Shown piece after piece: positions 38,780-46,732 of a stretch of DNA of 64,000 nucleotides. Within the stretch, counting starts at the first letter, position 1. Each line of letters begins with the position of its first letter. The DNA lies in the NCBI GenBank assembly GCA_947175245.1, contig CAMWLW010000003.1, positions 1 through 64,000 on the forward strand, given 5' to 3'. The notes beneath the pieces are model-generated. The model searched no databases. It saw nothing but the letters and a program-made list of their open reading frames with translations, and had not been told where the DNA came from. The stretch is from an uncultured Bacteroidales bacterium. GTDB taxonomy: Bacteria > Bacteroidota > Bacteroidia > Bacteroidales > Muribaculaceae. A program made the translations under genes and the position numbers.

Positions 38780-39568
38780 TTACAATTTCTTAAGATTTGA
38801 GAGTAGTTTATCTTTCAAAACGTCTTTATCTATTTCTTGATAATATTCGAATCCAAAATTGTCTCCTTGTCTCCTGTTTTGACGAGGCTCTAGTCCCTCT
38901 ATTAGAATTCCCTCCAAGACATTGGCAAGAGAATGTATATCAGAGGTGAAAACTTCAGATTGTTTAATTATTTTTCCACTATCTGAATGAATACTATCAA
39001 AGCCAAACCAAGAAAAACGATTCCACCGAGTCGCTAAACGATTCTTTGTATGTTCAGATAAACGTTTTATTATTGGACGATCAATAGCTTGCCCTACATA
39101 AATTACTTCTCTTCCATCGTAAAGCATATATATTCCCCTCATCTCACTTAAATCTATCGGAGATGCTCCGGTAGATTCAACCCCTAGAAGTTTTGGCGCA
39201 GAGTCCCAATTAATGGCATCCCTCATCCAAAACATACCATATGAAGGTACTAATTTAGAAATTGTACATGGCGTTTTATCTGAATTGGTGATCAATGCCG
39301 TTTTCTCTTTGGTTGAAGTAGTATTATGTGTCTTTGCTTGTTTCTGAGCATCCATTGTAAGTGTGTAAATACCTTCATCCACTCGTGTGAAAATTCCCAC
39401 TGAAGTTGTAAGAATTCTACTTACGGTATTGGCCGGGGTCTTACCATAACTATCTACTAGATTAGCCTCAATGATTTTATCAGTTATATCTCGATAATGC
39501 ATAGGTAGATAAGAATCACCCACTTTATTTTGGAGCAAAATTGTCCGTATAGCTTCTTTCCAAGTCAT
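38780..39568 (-). CDS. HARE-HTH / GIY-YIG nuclease-like protein
   Basis: N-term winged-helix-like MTWKEAIRTILLQNKVGDSYLPMHYRDITDKI...; C-term GIYMLYDGREVIYVGQAIDRPIIKRLSEH (GIY-YVG pattern). Confidence 0.72.
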   Translation of the reverse strand: MTWKEAIRTILLQNKVGDSYLPMHYRDITDKIIEANLVDSYGKTPANTVSRILTTSVGIFTRVDEGIYTLTMDAQKQAKTHNTTSTKEKTALITNSDKTPCTISKLVPSYGMFWMRDAINWDSAPKLLGVESTGASPIDLSEMRGIYMLYDGREVIYVGQAIDRPIIKRLSEHTKNRLATRWNRFSWFGFDSIHSDSGKIIKQSEVFTSDIHSLANVLEGILIEGLEPRQNRRQGDNFGFEYYQEIDKDVLKDKLLSNLKKL

Positions 39569-39707
39569 ATGAAATATTCTTTTCGATGTAATTAATAATA
39601 TTATTATTGGCACTCTGTCACATTTTGCATCACAATATCAATCTTCAGAGTGTGTTCAATTATGAAATACTTTGATCCCCTAAATGATTTAGGAGATCAA
39701 AGTTAAA

Positions 39708-41039
39708 TTATTTGCATCTTTTTAGATACGCTTCGTATGCTTCTTCCGCTTCAAGATACATTAACTGATTCTTACCGTTATGTTGGGGGTCTAGATCTTT
39801 TCTCAGCCAACCAAGATATTTGAGCAGTGGTATATCCTTGGGTATAAACTGGACTGATGTCGGGTCAACTTTCCATTTGAGGGTATCTGTCAGTTCATCG
39901 TATTTAATCAAGGCAACAATTCCTCCAATGAGGGGATAAATAAAGCCGTCTGGATAAATATAAGGAATGGTGGTATTAATAGTACGGAAAAGAGGGAGAC
40001 TGTGAGAATTCTCATCATTCTTTACACACGAGATTCTCCCGAAACTTCCCTGGTTCTTATTGTACATATCAGGGAATGAGACATAAAGAATGTCAAAATA
40101 CTTCATGATAGCTTCGGTCAGGTCCAAGGCTGATTTAAGTAGCGGGCTTGTTATGATATATTTGCCGTGTTCTTGCACAGAGAAATCTTCATTGGAGATG
40201 ACTTCGTTAAAAAAAGTAACGCACTGGGTTTTGGATGAATAGAGATTTACTCGATTGAATTTCTTTATTCCCTTTGGGAGAAAGCCGGCTTCTTGAAGGA
40301 AATAGAGTGGAATACATGCCATTGCAATCACGTCTTCTGACTTGATTTTTCCTTTCTCGCCTGTTTTCCAGATAATGTCATAGTTGCCAAGACGTTCTTT
40401 GAGATAGTCATAACAGCCAATCTGATTGCCTTTTGCAGTTTCACGAAGTTGGATGTTATTGTTACGCGCTGAGCAGATCTCAGCAATACTGGTGTAATAC
40501 TCTTCTTTAGCTTCTTCACAATCAGCCGGGAAAACGATCTCTACAGGAATACTGAATCGAAAGATGCTCTCATTTTCCCGTTCTTTGAACCGAGCGATGA
40601 TATCATCGTAATTCTCATTCCAAAAATCCTTACATTCTTTCCAGGTTTTGAATGTCTTACCAAAAAGTTTATCAATGATAAATCTAGCTATGGCAAAAGT
40701 GTTATGTCCTCCATCCATAATCCCTTCGTAAGCTGGATTGCTGAAAGTGACCCTAATACGATTACGCTCGAGTCGCTCGCAATTTTCGGTAGCAAGGAGT
40801 ATACCCTTAGTTTTAAACCAAAACAATTCAGGCGATGTGTCAAGAGTTTCGTAAATGGCCTTAGTAATAGGATTTGCAGTAGCCGTGCGTGGATTAATCT
40901 GATTGTCTGCGTCTTTTACCAGACGAATCAATGTTGCAGGTGAGATACTGGAGATTATCTTCCGTATTTTTACAGACTCTCGTGAAATTTGAGCTTCAGT
41001 GCTATGCTCAAGTTTTAAGATAATGGAGTTATTTCCCAT
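39708..41039 (-). CDS. AIPR-like (abortive infection phage resistance) protein
   Basis: NPITKAIYETLDTSPELFWFKTKGILLATENCERLERNRIRVTFSNPAYEGIMDGGHNTFAIARFI pattern. Confidence 0.65.
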   Translation of the reverse strand: MGNNSIILKLEHSTEAQISRESVKIRKIISSISPATLIRLVKDADNQINPRTATANPITKAIYETLDTSPELFWFKTKGILLATENCERLERNRIRVTFSNPAYEGIMDGGHNTFAIARFIIDKLFGKTFKTWKECKDFWNENYDDIIARFKERENESIFRFSIPVEIVFPADCEEAKEEYYTSIAEICSARNNNIQLRETAKGNQIGCYDYLKERLGNYDIIWKTGEKGKIKSEDVIAMACIPLYFLQEAGFLPKGIKKFNRVNLYSSKTQCVTFFNEVISNEDFSVQEHGKYIITSPLLKSALDLTEAIMKYFDILYVSFPDMYNKNQGSFGRISCVKNDENSHSLPLFRTINTTIPYIYPDGFIYPLIGGIVALIKYDELTDTLKWKVDPTSVQFIPKDIPLLKYLGWLRKDLDPQHNGKNQLMYLEAEEAYEAYLKRCK

Positions 41040-41094
41040 TTTTACAGTTATTAATAGGATACAAAAAAAGCTGTTATTATATTACAGCCTACTA

Positions 41095-41102
41095 CAAAGA
41101 TA
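41095..41102 (-). promoter_or_regulatory. Bacteroidetes-type -7 box TATCTTTG upstream of AIPR-like gene
   Basis: Reverse complement of caaagata. Confidence 0.5.
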
Positions 41103-41111
41103 AAGAAAGAA

Positions 41112-41207
41112 TGTATCCTATTAATTCTTACTCCAATCCTGGTGTAGAGACCGCGCGATTATCCAATCGCAAAACAAGTATCCACTTGTCTATCATTATC
41201 CAATGAT
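41112..41207. promoter_or_regulatory. Array of short dyads with ATCC (GGAT on minus) at the centre
   Basis: CCA-ATCC-TGG, GCGATT-ATCC-AATCGC, CAAGT-ATCC-ACTTG, ATCATT-ATCC-AATGAT read directly; a fifth ATCC at 41115-41118. Confidence 0.75.
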
Positions 41208-41341
41208 GGTGCAAATTTAGAGGTAAAAATATAAACTCACAAATAATAAGTTATGTTCTACAGCATATAATTAGAATTTATAATATTTTTACGGCCTAAT
41301 GGACATTTTTACGGATCACAGTGACACAGGGAAAGAAAGAT

Positions 41342-41367
41342 AAACAAACTGTTTGCATACAACAAAT
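41342..41367. repeat. Right 26-bp direct repeat bracketing cassette
   Basis: aaacaaactgtttgcatacaacaaat. Confidence 0.95.
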
Positions 41368-41438
41368 CCACCCCGCTCCCGAGGTGGATTGTTATGAATG
41401 CCTGTGGTTTCCTAATGATTCAACTAATCGATGTCCAA

Positions 41439-41660
41439 TCAATACTCCTCCTCGTTGAAGAAGAAGTCTTCTTTGGAGGGGTAGTCGGGCCAGATGTCTT
41501 CGATACATTCGTAGGTCTCGCCTTCGTCTTCCATCTCCTGCAGGTTCTCGATTACTTCGAGGGGTGCGCCTGAGCGCATGGCGTAGTCTATGAGCTCGTC
41601 TTTGGTTGCGGGCCAGGGTGCGTCTTCAAGTTTTGATGCTAATTCAAGTGTCCAGTACAT
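41439..41660 (-). CDS. DUF2795-type small acidic protein
   Basis: MYWTLELASKLEDAPWPATKDELIDYAMRSGAPLEVIENLQEMEDEGETYECIEDIWPDYPSKEDFFFNEEEY, highly conserved Bacteroidetes protein. Confidence 0.88.
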   Translation of the reverse strand: MYWTLELASKLEDAPWPATKDELIDYAMRSGAPLEVIENLQEMEDEGETYECIEDIWPDYPSKEDFFFNEEEY

Positions 41661-41757
41661 GGGTATAATGCTTTAATTGGTTATAGTTTAGTGTTTTATG
41701 GTGTCAGGGGGCGGTGCCCCCAGAACAGGTGCGCAAATATAGTTATTTGATTTTATA

Positions 41758-42321
41758 TCAGCAATTTTTATCCCAAAATATTTCGGGCTCTCCGGCTTTA
41801 TGGTTGATGTAGCGTGAGAGGACGAAGAGGTAGTCGCTGAGGCGGTTGACGTAACGCCGGACGTCGGGGTCGACGTAGGCCTCGGCGGCGAGTGACACGA
41901 TGCGGCGCTCGGCACGGCGGCAGACGGTGCGTGCCAGGTGGGTGGTGGCGGCCAGCGGTGTGCCTCCGGGCAGCAGGAAACGATTGAGCGGCGGTAGGGC
42001 GTCGTCCATCAGGTCGATGTTGTGCTCGAGCCGGGCTATGGCTTCGTGGCCCAGGCCGTTGCACGATGTGACGGCGTCGGGGCCGCTGTCGGTGGCGAGG
42101 TAGGCGCCGATGTCGAACAGGCGGTGTTGTATGGCGATGAGGACGGGGCGCTGGTCGGCGGGCAGCCCGGGGGCTGACGTGAGCATGCCGATGGTGGCGT
42201 TGAGCTCGTCGACGGTGCCGTATGCCTCGAGGCGTTCGCTGTTTTTGCCGACGCGCTGGCCGCCTACGAGTGAGGTGGTGCCGAGATCGCCTGTGCGGGT
42301 ATAGAGATTGCTTTTTTTCAT
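41758..42321 (-). CDS. Cob(I)yrinic acid a,c-diamide adenosyltransferase, PduO-type
   Basis: YTRTGDLGTTSLVGGQRVGKNSERLEAYGTVDELNATIG. Confidence 0.93.
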   Translation of the reverse strand: MKKSNLYTRTGDLGTTSLVGGQRVGKNSERLEAYGTVDELNATIGMLTSAPGLPADQRPVLIAIQHRLFDIGAYLATDSGPDAVTSCNGLGHEAIARLEHNIDLMDDALPPLNRFLLPGGTPLAATTHLARTVCRRAERRIVSLAAEAYVDPDVRRYVNRLSDYLFVLSRYINHKAGEPEIFWDKNC

Positions 42322-42349
42322 ATCGGGATTATATATCAGGATTATTATG

Positions 42350-42357
42350 TAACTTTG
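42350..42357 (+). promoter_or_regulatory. Bacteroidetes-type -7 box TAACTTTG
   Basis: Exact TAnnTTTG upstream of the U32 peptidase gene. Confidence 0.5.
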
Positions 42358-42400
42358 CAGGGTTATTAATCAACGTATTCAGACGTCAAATTATTACGCG

Positions 42401-43639
42401 ATGGAACGAAAATCATTTGAACTGATGGCGCCTGTGGGCAGTTATGAATCACTGTATGCTGCTATTGAGGCGGGTGCTGACGCTATATACTTCGGGGTCG
42501 AGGGGCTGAACATGCGTGCGCGCTCGTCGGTCAACTTCACTCTCGACGACCTGCGCAACATTGCCGGCATCTGCAATGAGCGCGGTGTCAGAACCTATCT
42601 GACGGTCAACACCATCATATATGACGACGAAATCGATAAGTGCCACCGCATTATCGACGCGGTGGCCGAGAGCGGCATCACGGCTATAATCGCGAGTGAT
42701 ATCGCTGCCATACTGTATGCGCGCTCGCGCGGTGTCGAGGTACACATCTCGACCCAGTGCAACATCACCAATATCGAGGCCGTGAGGTTCTATGCCCGGT
42801 GGGCCGACGTGATGGTGCTGGCCCGTGAGCTGAACATGGACCAGGTGCGCGCCATACACGACGCTATCGTGGCCGAGGATATACGCGGCCCGCGCGGCGA
42901 ACTGGTGAGACTCGAGATGTTCTGCCACGGCGCGCTGTGCATGGCTGTGTCGGGCAAGTGTTACCTGAGCCTGCACGAGATGAATTCGAGCGCCAACCGC
43001 GGCAGCTGCACCCAGATATGCCGTCGCAGCTACACCGTGACCGACAACGAGACCGGCGACCAGCTTGAGATTGACAACAAGTATGTCATGTCGCCCAAAG
43101 ACCTGAAGACCATTCACTTCCTTGACCGCATGATTGACGCCGGCGTGAGCGTGTTCAAAATCGAGGGCCGTGCCCGCGGGCCCGAGTATGTGAGCATCGC
43201 CGTGCAATGCTACAGCGAGGCCCTGAGCGCCATTTGTGACGGCACATACAACGACGCGATGGTCAAGCAGTGGGACGAACGTCTCGGGATGATTTTCAAC
43301 CGCGGCTTCTGGAACGGCTACTACCTGGGACAGCGCCTGGGCGAATGGTCGTCAAAATATGGCTCGTCGGCCACCCGCGTCAAGGAATATGTCGCCAAGG
43401 GCATGCGCTATTTTTCAAAACTCGGCGTAGGCGAGTTCTACATCGAGGCCGGACAGCTGAGCGTCGGTGACGAGATTGTCATCACAGGCCCCACCACCGG
43501 AGCTATCATACTGACCATCGACGAGATGCACGGCGACAACGGCCCCGTCGAGACCGCCACCAAGGGCCAGAGCATCTCGCTCAAAGTGCCCGGCAAGATA
43601 CGCCCCGCCGACCGCCTCTACCGCTGGAAGAAGGTATAA
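42401..43639 (+). CDS. U32 family peptidase
   Basis: FELMAPVGSYESLYAAIEAGADAIYFGVEGLNMRARSSVNF...MFCHGALCMAVSGKCYLS...NRGSCTQICRRSY. Confidence 0.94.
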   Translation: MERKSFELMAPVGSYESLYAAIEAGADAIYFGVEGLNMRARSSVNFTLDDLRNIAGICNERGVRTYLTVNTIIYDDEIDKCHRIIDAVAESGITAIIASDIAAILYARSRGVEVHISTQCNITNIEAVRFYARWADVMVLARELNMDQVRAIHDAIVAEDIRGPRGELVRLEMFCHGALCMAVSGKCYLSLHEMNSSANRGSCTQICRRSYTVTDNETGDQLEIDNKYVMSPKDLKTIHFLDRMIDAGVSVFKIEGRARGPEYVSIAVQCYSEALSAICDGTYNDAMVKQWDERLGMIFNRGFWNGYYLGQRLGEWSSKYGSSATRVKEYVAKGMRYFSKLGVGEFYIEAGQLSVGDEIVITGPTTGAIILTIDEMHGDNGPVETATKGQSISLKVPGKIRPADRLYRWKKV

Positions 43640-43679
43640 TTAACGAGAGTTCAATTAATGAATCGAACTCTCGTTAATT
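43638..43679. terminator. Bidirectional hairpin terminator
   Basis: 15-bp inverted repeat aattaacgagagttc / gaactctcgttaatt between convergent genes. Confidence 0.8.
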
Positions 43680-43689
43680 GATGGGATAA

Positions 43690-45153
43690 TCAATATGATG
43701 GTTTGTCAGTGTTTGATAGACTCCATGCATTTAATTGGTTAACAATAAAACTTATATCTGATTTTTCTTTGGGAAAATCAAATCTAATTCCAACTGTGCC
43801 CTCCGGCAATATTAATAGTTTGAATTGCTGGTGTAAGGAATCTACTTCGTAAATAATAATGTTTTTTGAAATACTTTTGGATCTCTCTATTTCATTATTT
43901 AAATCAATAGCAGACCCCTTTCCAATCTCCCAGTTGTTATATTTACAAACTATGCTGGATGTTGTTAATCCGGCATCCCTGGCGACGGATATCTCATCAT
44001 CGGGATAGCACCAAGTAAATGTTGAGATATCTTTTAATATTTCTTCATTATATCCGAATAAATTTATTAAAGGTAACCCTTTATTCCGTAGCTTTCTATA
44101 TTTAATATTTAATAATATATCCTCTGAAAAGACTGGCTCCCATTCATTTTTGTCTCTGAGTTTGGAGTATAGAGTCATTGCTTGATCATGTTGATGAAGA
44201 GTACGTCCCCACTTGCTACCCTGCGAAAAGCCACAAAATGATCCTATACAAGCAGCTATAGATACCCCCGCATAGGCAAATTTACTCGTCTTAGAACCAC
44301 CTTTTAGAAATTTGAAATATTTTATATATCCAACGTTTCTCTTAAAAAGGATTGTTGCTCCCGATACGGAACAAGAATTGGTAAATATTTCGATGTTAGA
44401 TTCAGGAATTTTTCCATTGAAATTTTCAAGGTCAATGAATATCGAATCTTGGTCTAAGTCGTATTTTGCCTCTAATCCTCCAAATTCAAATATTGCAGTA
44501 TTACCATCAATACGAGTGTTTTCTATAAGAATATCTTTATCATCGGTTCCGGAAGAAAAATTGCCCCATAAAAAACCGATCCCAACAAATAGTGCGAAAG
44601 CCAGTGCTAAAACTGCAATTACGGCAACTATTCCTTTGATAAATCGTAATAACGTCGTAAATGTATTTGGTTTATCGGCTTTCTCAATGAAATCAGCTAA
44701 TTTATTGAATGTGGCATCAGATAAATCAAAGTCATATCGAATCGATTGTAGTTTTATCAAACGTTCAATCTCCTCACTTTTAAATTTTTTCTCAAGTTCT
44801 ATACGGATCGCGTTCGTATCTAAACTTTTGATTTCATCAAAAAGTACTGGAATTATTGTTACACCACAAACTAAAGCTGTTTGTATCTCTTCGAGGTACC
44901 AATCCTCACCTTCACTTTTGGGGATGAAGCAGTCGTTTGTAACTATCAAAATAAGAGAAGATGATTGCTCTACTGCTTTCTTGAGCTTTGTGTCAAAATA
45001 TTCAGGTCCAATATTATGTTTATCAAGGAAAATATCGCTTTCATTGAAACAATATTTTTCGACAAGAGTCGTCTTAACGAGTTCTGCGTATTCAGCACAA
45101 GTTTTACGATAACTAATAAATGCCTTATATCTGACACTTTTATTTGAACTCAT
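43690..45153 (-). CDS. TIR-domain protein with transmembrane segment and C-terminal region of unknown function
   Basis: YKAFISYRKTCAEYAELVKTTL...SSLILIVTNDCFI...EDWYLEEIQTALVCGVTIIPVLFDE; TM GIVAVIAVLALAFALFVGIGFLWG. Confidence 0.82.
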   Translation of the reverse strand: MSSNKSVRYKAFISYRKTCAEYAELVKTTLVEKYCFNESDIFLDKHNIGPEYFDTKLKKAVEQSSSLILIVTNDCFIPKSEGEDWYLEEIQTALVCGVTIIPVLFDEIKSLDTNAIRIELEKKFKSEEIERLIKLQSIRYDFDLSDATFNKLADFIEKADKPNTFTTLLRFIKGIVAVIAVLALAFALFVGIGFLWGNFSSGTDDKDILIENTRIDGNTAIFEFGGLEAKYDLDQDSIFIDLENFNGKIPESNIEIFTNSCSVSGATILFKRNVGYIKYFKFLKGGSKTSKFAYAGVSIAACIGSFCGFSQGSKWGRTLHQHDQAMTLYSKLRDKNEWEPVFSEDILLNIKYRKLRNKGLPLINLFGYNEEILKDISTFTWCYPDDEISVARDAGLTTSSIVCKYNNWEIGKGSAIDLNNEIERSKSISKNIIIYEVDSLHQQFKLLILPEGTVGIRFDFPKEKSDISFIVNQLNAWSLSNTDKPSY

Positions 45154-45203
45154 AAATTTTCTTTTATTCGTAATACTGTATTGTCAATCCTTTTATATTG
45201 CTG

Positions 45204-45671
45204 TCAGAAAGGTTTCATCCACTCTAACGAGGGTTCAGTACCCTCTCCGATATATTTCCAATCAGAACGCATCTGCATCATCATTCCTGCCATACCAAAG
45301 CTGTAGAACATACTAAATTGAGAGTAATCGTTTGAGAATACCGCTTGATCATAAATAGTATTGGGCATGATTGACCCACCGTTATATTGGTAGTGATGGT
45401 TACCGTTATAATCGCATATATATACCCACTGAGTGCCGTCTCCCATAGTAATATATTCCATATCGTTTGACCATTTTACCCAGATACTTTGATTTTGCGG
45501 TATATCGGCAATGGGGCCATACGGTCCGCTGGTAAGGACTTGATAGGCCGCATAACTTTTAGTTTGAGCTGTTAAACTCAGTGAGGCCATCATACCTACC
45601 ATTATTAGTCCTATATACAATAAGAAAGACGCCCTTTTTGGGGAAATCGAGCTTAGTTTATTCGTAATCAT
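45204..45671 (-). CDS. Small secreted/membrane-anchored hypothetical protein (155 aa)
   Basis: N-terminal hydrophobic segment FLLYIGLIMVGMMASLSLTAQ. Confidence 0.6.
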   Translation of the reverse strand: MITNKLSSISPKRASFLLYIGLIMVGMMASLSLTAQTKSYAAYQVLTSGPYGPIADIPQNQSIWVKWSNDMEYITMGDGTQWVYICDYNGNHHYQYNGGSIMPNTIYDQAVFSNDYSQFSMFYSFGMAGMMMQMRSDWKYIGEGTEPSLEWMKPF

Positions 45672-45694
45672 ATAAACAGTTTAAATTCGGTTAA

Positions 45695-46705
45695 TCAAAA
45701 GATTATTTTAGAGCTATTTGAGCCCGAGCGGCGAATAAGGATCTGACCGGGGTCTGGCGATAGGATTCGGCGTCCATTAAGGTCATAGTACTCAATCGGT
45801 GCTTCGTGGATGTCCTGAAGAATGTTATCAATAGCGGCAAAGTCGTATTCTACTTTATTGGTGAAATATTTCCATGGTGTGGCACCATCCATAGCAGACT
45901 TTGATCCATTAGGTATGTAGAGTATAGCATTGGAATAGACGGAATCATCGAATGTATTTTTAGTTGCTGAAGCGGGGGAGTTTGTGGGATAGTATATCGA
46001 GGCTATTTTGGTACATTGATAGAACATCATCGAATCAGCAAACATAAGATCGGCCGGTAGATGAACGGTAGTTAAATTAACGCATCCTAAAAAACACGCA
46101 GTTCCCATGATAAATACATCATCGGGGATGTGTATCTCAGTTAGGCTCATACAAGCCATAAATGCATATTCAGAAATTGCCATGAGTGACTGCGGTAAGG
46201 TTACATGTTCAAAGCCGCATCCTGCGAATGTCCCCTCTTTTATTATATAGAGTCCATTCGGGATTACTATATCTCCCATTGACAGGCAGCTAAAAAATGC
46301 GTAGTCACCTATCGTGTTCATCTCATCGGGCAAATCTATCCTTAACATATTAGAACATCCATAGAATGCGTAATTGTCTATTATGTCAACCGATTGCGGA
46401 AGCCATATAGCCAGGAGGCTGGAATTGTTGCAAAAAGAATTCTGACCTATTTTAGTGAGGGTATATTCCTGTCCCGTTTCATCAATGACAATTTCCGGCA
46501 ATATAATGAAACCGGACACTGAATTACCCGGGACATGAACTTCTTTACTGCTATCTTCAGGATCAGTTTCTACAAAGCCCTCTTTGGTTTGCACTGTTTT
46601 TTCATTTTCGTCTAAGATAGAATATACAATTCCTTTGTAGGAAAAGTCTTTTGCACCGAGATACAAACAACTCAGCAACATTGTGATGACGATTTTTTTT
46701 CGCAT
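45695..46705 (-). CDS. Secreted BspA-like leucine-rich repeat protein with T9SS-like tail
   Basis: Repeated LRR_5 units; signal peptide; C-term YYDLNGRRILSPDPGQILIRRSG. Confidence 0.85.
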   Translation of the reverse strand: MRKKIVITMLLSCLYLGAKDFSYKGIVYSILDENEKTVQTKEGFVETDPEDSSKEVHVPGNSVSGFIILPEIVIDETGQEYTLTKIGQNSFCNNSSLLAIWLPQSVDIIDNYAFYGCSNMLRIDLPDEMNTIGDYAFFSCLSMGDIVIPNGLYIIKEGTFAGCGFEHVTLPQSLMAISEYAFMACMSLTEIHIPDDVFIMGTACFLGCVNLTTVHLPADLMFADSMMFYQCTKIASIYYPTNSPASATKNTFDDSVYSNAILYIPNGSKSAMDGATPWKYFTNKVEYDFAAIDNILQDIHEAPIEYYDLNGRRILSPDPGQILIRRSGSNSSKIIF

Positions 46706-46732
46706 AATTATTAATTGATTAGTGGTTGATTA

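Noticed and set aside
41112-41207. CsrA/RsmA-type GGA-loop decoy RNA
   Set aside because: GGAT loops on the minus strand look similar, but the array lies upstream of the AIPR -7 box and Bacteroidales generally lack CsrA.
41112-41207. CRISPR array
   Set aside because: Only the 4-nt centre is constant; stems differ, spacing is 18-25 nt and there are no repeat-spacer units or cas genes.
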